Source: CAYGKP01 sp964350605 (lineage in GTDB: Bacteria > Bacteroidota > Bacteroidia > Cytophagales > JAAEPT01). From it: a stretch of 24,345 nucleotides of DNA. The translations under genes were made by a program, and so were the position numbers. The DNA lies in contig CAYGKP010000011.1 in the NCBI GenBank assembly GCA_964350605.1, forward strand, positions 1 through 24,345, in the 5' to 3' direction. Shown here one piece after another: positions 7,155 through 15,718 of the stretch; the first letter of the stretch is position 1, and the number at the start of each line of letters is the position of its first letter. Below the pieces are notes generated by a model. The model ran no database searches. It was not told the DNA's origin and saw only the letters and a program-made list of their open reading frames with translations.

Positions 7155-8552
7155 ATGGGAAAGACCCTGTTTGAAAAAGTCTGGGAGGCCCACGTGGTCG
7201 ACCGCATCGAAGGTGGACCGGAGATTGTCTACATCGACCGCCACTTGATTCACGAAGTCACTTCGCCCCAGGCGTTTGACGGCCTTCGTGCGCGTGGCAT
7301 TCCGGTCGCCCGAGTGGGAAACACCATCGGCACCGCTGACCACAACGTGCCGACCAAAGACCAGCACCTGCCGATCAAGGAAGCACTCTCTCGCAAACAG
7401 GTTCAGCAGTTGACCGACAATTGCAAGGAGTTTGGCGTGGAGCTCTACGGCCTGGGCCATCCGTTCCAAGGCATTGTCCACGTGATCGGGCCAGAACTGG
7501 GCATCACCCAACCGGGCCGCACGATGGTGTGTGGCGACTCGCACACCTCGACCCACGGTGCGTTTGGGGCCATTGCCTTTGGCATCGGCACCAGCCAAGT
7601 CGAGCAGGTCTTGGCCACGCAATGCGTCTTGCAATCGCGGCCGAAGACCATGCGCATCACCGTCGACGGTTCGACGGACAAAGGCGTGACTGCAAAAGAC
7701 ATCGTGCTCTACATCATCTCGAAGCTGACCGCAGCGGGTGGGACGGGCTACTTCATCGAGTTTGCCGGATCGGCCATTCGTTCGCTTTCGATGGAGGGTC
7801 GCATGACCGTCTGTAACATGTCGATTGAAATGGGCGCGCGAGGTGGCATGATCGCACCGGATGAGACTACGTTCGACTACGTCAAGGGTCGCGACTTCGC
7901 CCCGAAAGGAAAGGACTGGGACGAGGCGGTGGCCTATTGGAAATCCCTGCCTTCGGATGCCGACGCCAAGTTCGATGCGGAACATCACTTCGACGCCGCC
8001 GACATCCAACCGATGGTCACCTATGGCACCAACCCGGGCATGGGCATCGGCGTGGGCGGACACATCCCCGCGTTGTCGGAAGTGGAAGACGGCGAACGCA
8101 AGAGCTTCGAGAAATCGCTCGACTACATGGGCTTTGTGCCTGGGGAGGAGATTGAGGGTAAGCCCATCAACTGGGTGTTCATTGGTTCCTGTACCAACTC
8201 GCGGATCGAGGATTTGCGCGCCGTTGCCGAACTGGTGAAAGGCAAAACCAAGGCCCCAAACGTGAACGCCCTGATCGTGCCCGGCTCCAAGCAAGTGGAA
8301 GCGCAAGCGATCAAAGAAGGCTTAGACAAAATCTTCGCCGCTGCTGGTTTCGAATTGCGCGAGCCGGGTTGTTCGGCCTGTTTAGGCATGAACGAGGACA
8401 AGGTGCCGACGGGCGAGTATTGCGTCTCGACCTCGAACCGCAACTTCGAAGGCCGCCAAGGCCCCGGTGCACGCACCATTTTGGCCAGCCCCTTGACCGC
8501 CGCCGCGACGGCCTTGACTGGGAAGCTGACCGACATTCGCGAGTTGATTTAA
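7155..8552 (+). CDS. leuC: 3-isopropylmalate dehydratase large subunit
   Basis: 465 aa, the usual family length. With LeuD it isomerises 2-isopropylmalate to 3-isopropylmalate. The aconitase-type [4Fe-4S] ligands are all present: Cys346 in IGSCTNSR, and Cys406 and Cys409 in PGCSACLGMN. CGDSHTSTHGAFGA (residues 126-139) and TADHNVPT (about residue 60) are further signature segments. It follows leuA after 20 bp with no promoter or terminator between, and leuD follows after 11 bp, so the three form one transcription unit. Confidence 0.97.
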   Translation: MGKTLFEKVWEAHVVDRIEGGPEIVYIDRHLIHEVTSPQAFDGLRARGIPVARVGNTIGTADHNVPTKDQHLPIKEALSRKQVQQLTDNCKEFGVELYGLGHPFQGIVHVIGPELGITQPGRTMVCGDSHTSTHGAFGAIAFGIGTSQVEQVLATQCVLQSRPKTMRITVDGSTDKGVTAKDIVLYIISKLTAAGGTGYFIEFAGSAIRSLSMEGRMTVCNMSIEMGARGGMIAPDETTFDYVKGRDFAPKGKDWDEAVAYWKSLPSDADAKFDAEHHFDAADIQPMVTYGTNPGMGIGVGGHIPALSEVEDGERKSFEKSLDYMGFVPGEEIEGKPINWVFIGSCTNSRIEDLRAVAELVKGKTKAPNVNALIVPGSKQVEAQAIKEGLDKIFAAAGFELREPGCSACLGMNEDKVPTGEYCVSTSNRNFEGRQGPGARTILASPLTAAATALTGKLTDIRELI

Positions 8553-8563
8553 GTACAGCCGAC

Positions 8564-9160
8564 ATGGAAAAATTCACCACCCTGCACAGCCGCGCCGTAC
8601 CGCTCGCCATCCGCGACGTGGATACCGACCAGATCATCCCGGCGCGCTACCTGAAAGCCACCACCCGCGAAGGCTTCGGCGAGAAACTCTTCCGCGACTG
8701 GCGCTATACCTCCGACGACCGCCCGAAGGCGGACTTCGTGCTCAATGACCCGACCTACTCGGGCCAAGTGCTCGTGGCCGGGCGCAACTTCGGTTGTGGT
8801 TCGTCGCGGGAGCATGCCGCTTGGGCCTTGGCCGATTACGGCTTCCGCGCGGTGGTCAGCTCGTTCTTCGCCGACATCTTCCGGGGCAACTCGTTGAACA
8901 ACGGCCTGCTGCCCGTGACCGTCAGCGAGGAGTTCCTGCAAGCGACTTTTAAGGCCATCGAGGCCGACCCGACATTGGAACTGACCATCGACCTGGAGGC
9001 CGAGACGATCACCATGCCCGGCGTGGGCAGCGAGTCGTTCCCGATTGATCCGTACAAGAAGACCTGCATGATCAACGGGTACGACGACATTGATTACCTG
9101 CTGAGCAAAAGCGAGGTGATCGAAGGATTCGAGTCGAAGCGGGCGGGTTGGATGGCTTAG
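8564..9160 (+). CDS. leuD: 3-isopropylmalate dehydratase small subunit
   Basis: 198 aa starting MEKFTTLHSRAVPL; the open frame extends back into leuC but the family start is at 8564. It is the swivel subunit that completes the LeuC active site. Conserved parts: DVDTDQIIPARYLK (residues 22-35), VLVAGRNFGCGSSREHA with the substrate-binding GSSREHA loop, and FRGNSLNNGLLPV. The length is normal. No terminator is seen after it, so transcription may run on into the secreted-protein genes. Confidence 0.96.
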   Translation: MEKFTTLHSRAVPLAIRDVDTDQIIPARYLKATTREGFGEKLFRDWRYTSDDRPKADFVLNDPTYSGQVLVAGRNFGCGSSREHAAWALADYGFRAVVSSFFADIFRGNSLNNGLLPVTVSEEFLQATFKAIEADPTLELTIDLEAETITMPGVGSESFPIDPYKKTCMINGYDDIDYLLSKSEVIEGFESKRAGWMA

Positions 9161-9198
9161 GGTTTCCAACTGGCCCGCGATTTGCGATCTTGAGAGGC

Positions 9199-9966
9199 AT
9201 GAAGCGATTCGTGCCTCTTTTCTTTTTGGTGCTGGCGAGTCTATCTGCCCAAGCCCAGAAGTCCGATAAGCCGCCCTACGTCTATGACGAGTCGTATCTC
9301 GATCCCTCGTTTGTGGAGTTTAAGAATCAGCTCACGGTGGCGGTGGTGGAGCGGGACACGGTGTTGATGCGGTCGCTGTTTGCTGATTCAGTAATTAGTG
9401 CAGGATCGGGCGATCACTGGGTTTTCTCGCCGAATCAAATACAGTTTGAGAAGTGGTCCAACCAAGAATGGGAGGAGTATGCGCACTATATCCGATTTGG
9501 ATTCGAACGCAGGACGATACCGCCAGAGGATGATTTGCCTTACTACTACCCGAAGTATTCGATGGAGCGATTCGAATTTGGTTCACCGTCTTACTCCGGT
9601 CATATGGAGACCTACTATCCAGATTCCATTCACGCAGTGCATGACTATAAGGGCGTGCGGGTTGAGACGATTGTAGTTCTGGGAGAGAATGTCAACATCC
9701 GCTCTGCGCCATCGTTGAAGGCGCCTATTGTTCGCAAAACCACTTATGGGCGTTTTGAAATGCGCGGTGGTTTTTGGGCTGATGCCTATGAGAAAGACAT
9801 AGAACTAGGGCATGATCAGACTTGGATTGCCATTCAACTTCCTGGTGAAAAGATTGGCTACATCGCAAGTCAGTTCACAAGCGAGCAGTGGGGTTCGTAC
9901 ATGTCAGTGGGAAAAATCAATGGACAGTGGAAGATCTATTCTTTCTGGGACCTTCGCGGCTGCTAA
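9199..9966 (+). CDS. Secreted protein with SH3-like domain (paralog 1)
   Basis: 255 aa starting MKRFVPLFFLVLASLSAQAQ, a clear Sec signal peptide probably cut after AQAQ. Residues 17-49 are almost identical to the next gene (31 of 33; core PYVYDESYLDPSFVEF). Residues about 157-228 look like a bacterial SH3 domain: VVLGENVNIRSAPSLKAPIV, then WIAIQLPGEKIGYI. The end is W(K)IYSFWDLRGC. The region between (about 50-155) is longer than in the paralog and poorly conserved. Base composition is visibly less GC-rich than the paralog and the leu genes. It is predicted periplasmic or extracellular; the function is not recognised. A very weak -7-like box (GATCTTGA, 9186-9193) lies just before the start. 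It sits between leuD and leuB, with no obvious link to leucine synthesis. Confidence 0.8.
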   Translation: MKRFVPLFFLVLASLSAQAQKSDKPPYVYDESYLDPSFVEFKNQLTVAVVERDTVLMRSLFADSVISAGSGDHWVFSPNQIQFEKWSNQEWEEYAHYIRFGFERRTIPPEDDLPYYYPKYSMERFEFGSPSYSGHMETYYPDSIHAVHDYKGVRVETIVVLGENVNIRSAPSLKAPIVRKTTYGRFEMRGGFWADAYEKDIELGHDQTWIAIQLPGEKIGYIASQFTSEQWGSYMSVGKINGQWKIYSFWDLRGC

Positions 9967-9967
9967 C

Positions 9968-10642
9968 ATGAAACCCCTCCTCCTTTCCCTCGCCCTGCTC
10001 GCTGGCCTGACCGCTCAGGCCCAAAAGTCCGACAAGCAGCCCTACGTCTACGACGAATCTTACCTGGACCCCTCGTTCGTGGAGTTTAAGAACAAGCTGA
10101 CGGTGGCGGTGACCACGCGGGACATCGACGCGCTGGCCGCTCTCTGCGCCGACTCGATCCGTGCGAGTCCCGAGATGGGCTATGAAAAGCCCTCTGAATG
10201 GAAGGAGTGGGAAGACCTCAGTTTCATCTTTGACAAGATGGAGCAGTTGCTCCGCTTCGGTTTCCACCGAACGGAAGAAGGGGCCTTCCAAGCGCCCTCG
10301 TACCTACGCATCGAGGACCGAGACTTCTTCCACGAAGACCTGATCGTTCTGGGCGAGAACGTGAACATCCGCGCGAAACCGTGCCTCAAGGCGAAAGTGA
10401 TCCGCCAAGCGAGCTACGAACTCTTCGAATTCCATTACCCCATGGGCGACGGGCTGGTGGCCACCGAATCCGATTATTGCGGCGAGCACGAGTACAACTG
10501 GCAGGAGATCGTGCTCGCAAAAGGCACAGTGGGCTATGTGTACACCCCCCTGACCTCCCAAGCCATCTGGAAAGAACTGACAATCAAGAAGATCGACGGC
10601 AAGTGGCGCATCACCAGCTTCTGGAACCCCTACGGTTGCTGA
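9968..10642 (+). CDS. Secreted protein with SH3-like domain (paralog 2)
   Basis: 224 aa starting MKPLLLSLALLAGLTAQAQ, a Sec signal peptide; the start follows the stop of paralog 1 by one base, implying translational coupling. The N-terminal 33-residue block (core PYVYDESYLDPSFVEF) matches paralog 1 in protein but differs at many third codon positions. The SH3-like segment is at about 125-198 (IVLGENVNIRAKPCLKAKVI ... VGYVYTPL), followed by IDGKWRITSFWNPYGC. It has an extra Cys pair candidate (Cys138, Cys171) not shared with paralog 1. GC content is like the neighbouring leu genes. Probably secreted or periplasmic; function unknown. Confidence 0.8.
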   Translation: MKPLLLSLALLAGLTAQAQKSDKQPYVYDESYLDPSFVEFKNKLTVAVTTRDIDALAALCADSIRASPEMGYEKPSEWKEWEDLSFIFDKMEQLLRFGFHRTEEGAFQAPSYLRIEDRDFFHEDLIVLGENVNIRAKPCLKAKVIRQASYELFEFHYPMGDGLVATESDYCGEHEYNWQEIVLAKGTVGYVYTPLTSQAIWKELTIKKIDGKWRITSFWNPYGC

Positions 10643-10704
10643 GGGGATGCAACGGGTCGGTTAGGGCGAATCTTAGACTGGGGTAAGAAAATCTAGCATT
10701 TGAT

Positions 10705-10724
10705 CGGGAAAAGCCCGTTCTTTT
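10705..10724 (+). terminator. Weak terminator candidate
   Basis: CGGG (10705-10708), loop AAAAG, CCCG (10714-10717), then TTCTTTT. The stem has only four pairs, so termination may be partial. It lies between the SH3-like pair and the small secreted gene at 10759. Confidence 0.35.
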
Positions 10725-10758
10725 GGCCTCCTACCCCTCATTAAAAGCTCTTTTTTCC

Positions 10759-11103
10759 ATGAAACGTCTGCTACTCCTCTCCCTTCTTTTCGCCGGTTTC
10801 GCCTTCGTTAACGATGCACAAGCCCAATCGAGCAAGCCCAAGGAAGATGTCGTGATCCTCAAGATCATCTCGACCGACTACTACGCCGAAATGCTCATTA
10901 CCGACGGGAAGGACTACTTGGAATCGATCGAACTGCCGATGCCCGACCCCAAGTCGCCCCACGAAAGCACCGCCGACAAAGTGGCCCTGATGACCGCCGA
11001 GAAGTTCAACTGGCTCTACGGCATGGGCTATCGCATCGTCTCGGACCACACCACTGGCGGATTGCACGCCGCAGTTGCCACATACATCTTGGAGAAGAAG
11101 TAA
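10759..11103 (+). CDS. Small secreted protein of unknown function
   Basis: 114 aa starting MKRLLLLSLLFAGFAFVNDAQAQ, a signal peptide; an in-frame ATG at 10723 would add a non-signal extension within the weak terminator region. The mature part (about 91 aa) has a VVILKIISTDYYAEMLI strand region and a final segment AEKFNWLYGMGYRIVSDH...TYILEKK. The closing pattern of helix, G-x-R-I-V-S and TYILxKK faintly recalls small DUF4177-like proteins, but I do not claim that family. Its TAA stop is part of the -7 box in front of leuB. It is the third secreted protein in a row inside the leucine cluster. Confidence 0.75.
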   Translation: MKRLLLLSLLFAGFAFVNDAQAQSSKPKEDVVILKIISTDYYAEMLITDGKDYLESIELPMPDPKSPHESTADKVALMTAEKFNWLYGMGYRIVSDHTTGGLHAAVATYILEKK

Positions 11104-11108
11104 CTTTG
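11101..11108 (+). promoter_or_regulatory. Possible leuB promoter (-7 box)
   Basis: TAACTTTG, a perfect TAnnTTTG box overlapping the stop codon of the preceding gene and ending 5 nt before the leuB ATG. The nearest TTG on its 5' side at a usable distance is 11075-11077 (23-nt spacer), so it may be weaker than the main leu promoter. Confidence 0.45.
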
Positions 11109-11113
11109 CGCGC

Positions 11114-12190
11114 ATGAGCGTACACAGGATTGCCATCCTGCCCGGTGACGGCATCGGGCCCGAAATTGTTGTTGAAGCGAAGAAAGCCCTCGAGGCCGTA
11201 GCCGAGCGCTACGGACACACCTTCGAGTACCGCGAAGCCCTGGTGGGCGCTGCTGCGATTGACGCGACGGGCGATCCCTTTCCGAAGGAGACCGAAGAGG
11301 TCTGCCGCTGGAGCGAAGCGATTCTCTTTGGCGCGATTGGCGACCCGAAGTACGACAACGACCCCAAGGCCAAAGTCCGCCCCGAGCAAGGTCTGTTGCG
11401 CATGCGCCGGGCCCTGGGCCTGTTCGCCAACGTGCGCCCGGTTTCGACTTACCCGGTGTTGGCGGAGGCTTCGCCGCTGAAGAATCACCTGCTCGAAGGA
11501 GTAGACATCGTCTTCTTCCGCGAGCTGACCGGGGGCATTTATTTCGGCGAACCACGCGGTCGCAACGAGCAAGGCACCACGGCCTACGATAGCTGCGTCT
11601 ATTCAGTGCACGAGATCGAGCGCATCGCGCACTTGGCGTTTCAAGCGGCCCAGCGTCGTGATAAGCGGTTGTGTCTAGTTGACAAGGCCAACGTCTTGGC
11701 AACCTCGCGCCTGTGGCGGGAAGTGGTTCAAGGCATGGCGAGCCAGTACCCGGACGTGAAGCTCGACATGATGTTTGTCGACAACGCGGCGATGAAACTG
11801 ATGACGGGCCCCGCGTACTTCGACGTGGTCCTGACCGAAAACATGTTTGGTGACATCTTGACCGATGAGGCGTCGGTGATCACCGGTTCGCTGGGGATGC
11901 TGCCGTCCGCTTCGCTCGGCGAGGGACCGTCGCTGTTTGAACCCATTCACGGATCCTATCCCCAAGCCACGGGAAAAAACATCGCGAACCCACTCGCGAC
12001 CATCCTTTCGGCGGCCATGTTGCTGGAATACAGCTTTGGCCTGAAGACCGAAGCGGACGTGATTCGCGGGGCCGTCGACCAGGTGCTGGGCGAAGGCTTC
12101 GTGACCGAAGACATCCGCGGCGGCAAAGAGTCGACTTCCGCCGTGGGCGATCGCGTCGCCAAGCTGGTCGCAGAGCCCGCAATCGCCTAA
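11114..12190 (+). CDS. leuB: 3-isopropylmalate dehydrogenase
   Basis: 358 aa starting MSVHRIAILPGDGIGPEIV; an upstream in-frame ATG at 11075 lies in the preceding gene and adds no family sequence. The enzyme oxidatively decarboxylates 3-isopropylmalate using NAD+, the third step to leucine. Visible: GDGIGPE near the start, LLRMRRALGLFANVRPV with the substrate-binding arginines, ELTGGIYFGEPRG, FVDNAAMKLM, and the NAD-binding LFEPIHGSYPQATGKNIANP. The length is usual. It is separated from leuCD by three secreted-protein genes and may have its own promoter; ilvD follows after 51 bp. Confidence 0.96.
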   Translation: MSVHRIAILPGDGIGPEIVVEAKKALEAVAERYGHTFEYREALVGAAAIDATGDPFPKETEEVCRWSEAILFGAIGDPKYDNDPKAKVRPEQGLLRMRRALGLFANVRPVSTYPVLAEASPLKNHLLEGVDIVFFRELTGGIYFGEPRGRNEQGTTAYDSCVYSVHEIERIAHLAFQAAQRRDKRLCLVDKANVLATSRLWREVVQGMASQYPDVKLDMMFVDNAAMKLMTGPAYFDVVLTENMFGDILTDEASVITGSLGMLPSASLGEGPSLFEPIHGSYPQATGKNIANPLATILSAAMLLEYSFGLKTEADVIRGAVDQVLGEGFVTEDIRGGKESTSAVGDRVAKLVAEPAIA

Positions 12191-12241
12191 CTTACCGACC
12201 CATTTATCGGCAACGCAAGGGCGCTGCCTTCTCTTCGATCC

Positions 12242-13915
12242 ATGAGCGAGACCAACAAATACAGCCGCAACTATACCCAGAACGAGGGCCAGCCCGCCGC
12301 CAAGGCGATGCTGTACGCCATCGGCCTGGACGACGAGGACATGAAGAAGGCCCAGGTGGGCATCGCTTCGACGGGGTATGAGGGCAATCCCTGCAACATG
12401 CACCTCAACGACCTGTCGGTCCTTATGAAGAAGGGCATTCAGGACGCGGGGCTGGTTGGCTTGATTTTCCACACCATCGGCGTATCGGATGGCATGACCA
12501 ACGGTACTCCGGGCATGCGCTACTCGCTCGTTTCGCGCGAGATCATTGCTGATTCGATTGAGACAGTGGTGGCGGCACAATACTATGACGCGGTGGTGGC
12601 CGTGGTCGGATGTGACAAGAACATGCCTGGCTCGTTGATCGCGATGGCACGGTTGGATCGCCCGGCGATCATGGTCTATGGTGGCACAATCAAGGCGGGT
12701 CATTACAAAGGCGAGGACCTGAACATCGTCTCAGCGTTCGAAGCCTATGGCCAAAAGATGCGCGGCACGATCGACGAGACGGACTACAACCAAATTGTCC
12801 GCCACTGCATTCCCGGTGCTGGAGCCTGTGGCGGCATGTACACGGCCAACACCATGGCTTCGGCCATTGAGGCATTGGGCATGGCCTTGCCCTACACTTC
12901 GTCGAACCCCGCCATCAGCCCTGAAAAGGCGAACGAGGGCGCGCGCGTTGGCGAGGCGATCAAAGCACTTCTGAAGCTCGACTTGAAGCCTTCGGACATC
13001 ATGACCAAGGCGGCCTTCGACAATGCCTTGCGCATCATCATGGTCCTGGGCGGTTCGACCAACGCGGTGCTCCACATGGTGGCAATGGCCCGCACCGCTG
13101 GTGTGGACCTCGGCATTGACGACTTCCAACGCATTTCGGATCAGACCCCATTCCTCGCGGACCTGAAGCCCAGCGGCAAGTACCTGATGGACGACCTGTT
13201 CAAAGTGGGCGGCGTGCCCGGTGTCATGAAGTTGATGCTGGAAGAAGGCTTGCTCGACGGCTCGTGCATGACGGTGACAGGCAAGACCATTGCTGAGAAC
13301 TTGGCCGAAGTAAACCCGTTGACCGAAGGGCAAGACGTGATTCACCCCGTGTCGAACCCCATCAAAGAGACGGGCCACATCCAGATTCTGTACGGCAACC
13401 TCGCCCCCGAAGGCGCGGTGGCGAAAATCACCGGGAAGGAGGGTCTTCGCTTCCAAGGCAAGGCGCGCGTCTACGACAACGAGTACGACGCGATCACCGG
13501 GATCCACAACGAAGTACAGAAGGGCGAAGTCATCGTCATCCGCTACGAAGGACCAAAAGGCGCGCCGGGCATGCCCGAAATGTTGAAGCCGACTGGGGCC
13601 GTCATGGGCGCGGGCTTGGGCAAAGACGTCGCACTGATCACCGACGGACGCTTCTCGGGCGGCTCGCACGGGTTTGTGGTCGGGCACGTGACGCCAGAAG
13701 CGCAGGAAGGCGGTGCAATCGGCTTGATCGAGAACGGCGATGTAATCACCATCGATGCGGAGAAAAACGAAATTCGCCTGGAAATCACAGACGAGGAACT
13801 GGCCGCGCGTCGTTCACGTTGGACAAAACCACCGTATAAGGAAAAGACCGGTGTGCTGCGCAAGTACATCAACCATGTGAGAACGGCCTCCGAAGGCTGT
13901 TTGACCGACCGATAA
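12242..13915 (+). CDS. ilvD: Dihydroxy-acid dehydratase
   Basis: 557 aa starting MSETNKYSRN, typical length. It dehydrates dihydroxy-isovalerate and dihydroxy-methylvalerate to the keto acids for valine, leucine and isoleucine. The three conserved iron-sulfur ligand cysteines are visible: Cys51 (EGNPCNMHL), Cys124 (VGCDKNMPGS) and Cys196 (PGAGACGGMYTANTM); Lys126 in DKNMP is the carbamylated magnesium ligand of the family. DGRFSGGSHGFVVGHVTPEA near the C-terminus is also diagnostic. No promoter box was recognised in the 51 bp before it, so it probably belongs to the leuB transcript. Confidence 0.97.
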   Translation: MSETNKYSRNYTQNEGQPAAKAMLYAIGLDDEDMKKAQVGIASTGYEGNPCNMHLNDLSVLMKKGIQDAGLVGLIFHTIGVSDGMTNGTPGMRYSLVSREIIADSIETVVAAQYYDAVVAVVGCDKNMPGSLIAMARLDRPAIMVYGGTIKAGHYKGEDLNIVSAFEAYGQKMRGTIDETDYNQIVRHCIPGAGACGGMYTANTMASAIEALGMALPYTSSNPAISPEKANEGARVGEAIKALLKLDLKPSDIMTKAAFDNALRIIMVLGGSTNAVLHMVAMARTAGVDLGIDDFQRISDQTPFLADLKPSGKYLMDDLFKVGGVPGVMKLMLEEGLLDGSCMTVTGKTIAENLAEVNPLTEGQDVIHPVSNPIKETGHIQILYGNLAPEGAVAKITGKEGLRFQGKARVYDNEYDAITGIHNEVQKGEVIVIRYEGPKGAPGMPEMLKPTGAVMGAGLGKDVALITDGRFSGGSHGFVVGHVTPEAQEGGAIGLIENGDVITIDAEKNEIRLEITDEELAARRSRWTKPPYKEKTGVLRKYINHVRTASEGCLTDR

Positions 13916-13936
13916 ACCCGCTGGCTGTGAAAGCCG

Positions 13937-13944
13937 TATCTTTG
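13937..13944 (+). promoter_or_regulatory. Possible ilvB promoter (-7 box)
   Basis: TATCTTTG, a perfect TAnnTTTG match 7 nt before the ilvB ATG in the 36-bp gap after ilvD. No TTG box at 20-nt spacing. Confidence 0.4.
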
Positions 13945-13951
13945 TGAGTCT

Positions 13952-15655
13952 ATGAAGCTACGTGGTGCTGAATACATTGTCCGAATCCTCGAACTGCTCG
14001 AGGCGGATACCCTTTTTGCCTACCCCGGCGGGGCGATCCTTCCGATCTATGACGCCCTAGCCTATACCTCGCTTCGCAACGTCTTGGTACGTCACGAGCA
14101 AGGTGCCGCGCTCGCCGCGAATGCCTATGGCCGGGTTACCGGGAAGCCGGGCTTCTGCCTTGCGACTTCGGGACCTGGTGCCACGAACTTGGTAACAGGC
14201 ATCGCCGATGCGTATGCTGACTCGGTGCCGATGATCGCCATCACCGGCCAAGTCAACTTGAGCCTGATCGGAACCGACGCATTCCAGGAGACCGACATTA
14301 CGGGCATCTGCCTGCCGATCACCAAGAAGACCTACCTGATCACCAAGCTGGAGGACGCGGCCCAGATTTTCCTGGACGCCTACCACATGACCTTGCACGA
14401 TCGCCCGGGTCCGGTCTTGATCGACATTCCCAAGGACGTGCAGAACGCCATCATCGAATTGCCCGATGATTGGGAGCAGCACATGTGTCCCCCCACGCGC
14501 ACCCGCCGTTACTCGGTCCATACGCACGAATTGCATGCCGCCCGTGACTTGGTTGCAGCCGCCGAACGCCCCCTGATCATCTGTGGCCACGGCATTTTAA
14601 TCGCTGAGGCCTGGGACGAGTTGCGCGAATTCGTCAGCCGCGAGAACATTCCGGTCATCTCGACGATCATGGGCATCGGCGCGATGGAGCACGACAACCC
14701 GCTGTACTTCTCTTGGCTGGGGATGCACGGGATGAAGTACGCCAACGACGCGGTTCAGAACTCGGACCTGATCATTGCCCTGGGTATTCGTTTTGACGAC
14801 CGCATAACCGGGAAGCTCGACACCTTCGCACCAAAAGCCAAAGTCATTCATGCGGATATCGACCGCTCGGAGAATGGCAAGAACGTCCGCACCAATTGTT
14901 TCCTGCACGCGGATTTGAAGCGCCTATTAAAGGAGTGCCCCGACACCCGGACAGATCAAAACAAACAGACCCGCGAGGACTGGATCAAGTACTTGGGGGG
15001 CGAGCGCAAGAAGTACCCCCTGCAAGTGGCCGATATGACGCGGTTCAACGAGGTCACTGCCCTGACCATCGTCGAGAAGATCTTGCCGGACGACGCGATC
15101 ATCACCACCGACGTGGGCCAACACCAAATGTGGGCCGCCCAATACATGCGTCGCATGCAGCCAAACCACTTCCTCTCCTCGTTGGGGCTTGGGACGATGG
15201 GCTTTGGCCTGCCCGCAGCGATGGGTGCGCAAGCTGCCTGCCCAAACAACGAGGTCTGGTGCATTTCGGGCGATGGTTCGTTCCAGATGAACGCGCAGGA
15301 ACTCATCACGCTGGTCCAGGAGAAATGGCCGGTGAAAATCGTGATCCTCGACAATGCCTATTTGGGCATGGTCCGACAGTGGCAGGAGAAGTTCTACGCA
15401 CGCAACTATTCGGGCGTTGACATTCAAAGCCCCGACTTTGTCATGCTGGCCGAGGCCTACGGGGTCAAAGCTGTGGCCGCCCGTACCGTGGCTGAGATGC
15501 AGGACGCTGTGGCCCAAGCCAAGGCACACGATGGTCCCTTCCTGATCCGCGCGGTGGTGCTCAAGGAAGAGAACGTCTTCCCCATGGTGCCGCCCCAGGC
15601 AAGTCTTTCGGATACGATGTACTATCCGGAGATCGAGAAAGCGATTCGACGGTAG
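13952..15655 (+). CDS. ilvB: Acetolactate synthase large (catalytic) subunit
   Basis: 567 aa starting MKLRGAEYIVRILELLEADT, normal for the catalytic subunit. It joins two pyruvates, or pyruvate and 2-oxobutyrate, using thiamine diphosphate. Visible: LFAYPGGAILPIYDAL, the catalytic glutamate in VRHEQGA (Glu49), the central FAD/Rossmann-like domain (GIRFDDRITG), and the ThDP-magnesium motif GDGSFQMNAQEL starting near residue 440 and ending LDNAYLGMVRQWQ. The regulatory small subunit (ilvN/ilvH) and ilvC, often found next in other genomes, are absent here: a strong terminator follows, then a sensor kinase. The name ilvB is used generically for the isozyme. Confidence 0.95.
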   Translation: MKLRGAEYIVRILELLEADTLFAYPGGAILPIYDALAYTSLRNVLVRHEQGAALAANAYGRVTGKPGFCLATSGPGATNLVTGIADAYADSVPMIAITGQVNLSLIGTDAFQETDITGICLPITKKTYLITKLEDAAQIFLDAYHMTLHDRPGPVLIDIPKDVQNAIIELPDDWEQHMCPPTRTRRYSVHTHELHAARDLVAAAERPLIICGHGILIAEAWDELREFVSRENIPVISTIMGIGAMEHDNPLYFSWLGMHGMKYANDAVQNSDLIIALGIRFDDRITGKLDTFAPKAKVIHADIDRSENGKNVRTNCFLHADLKRLLKECPDTRTDQNKQTREDWIKYLGGERKKYPLQVADMTRFNEVTALTIVEKILPDDAIITTDVGQHQMWAAQYMRRMQPNHFLSSLGLGTMGFGLPAAMGAQAACPNNEVWCISGDGSFQMNAQELITLVQEKWPVKIVILDNAYLGMVRQWQEKFYARNYSGVDIQSPDFVMLAEAYGVKAVAARTVAEMQDAVAQAKAHDGPFLIRAVVLKEENVFPMVPPQASLSDTMYYPEIEKAIRR

Positions 15656-15681
15656 CTTTTCATTTCTCAGTAGTTTCACGG

Positions 15682-15711
15682 AGGCCCAGGTTCTGGGCCT
15701 TTCGTTTTTTT
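15682..15711 (+). terminator. Strong terminator of the leu/ilv cluster
   Basis: AGGCCCAG (15682-15689), loop GTT, CTGGGCCT (15693-15700), then TTCGTTTTTTT. An 8-bp perfect stem with an ideal T-tract. The T-tract ends only 7 nt before the kinase ATG at 15719. Confidence 0.9.
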
Positions 15712-15718
15712 GCAGGTC

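Noticed and set aside
7104..8306. 400-codon open frame on the minus strand opposite leuC
   Set aside because: Shadow of the GC-rich codon pattern of leuC; composition is His/Arg/Asp-rich with no domain or signal, and the plus strand is a certain gene.
12191..12241. CCGA...TCGG inverted repeat before ilvD as a terminator or attenuator
   Set aside because: Only four base pairs, no T-tract and no amino-acid-rich leader frame.
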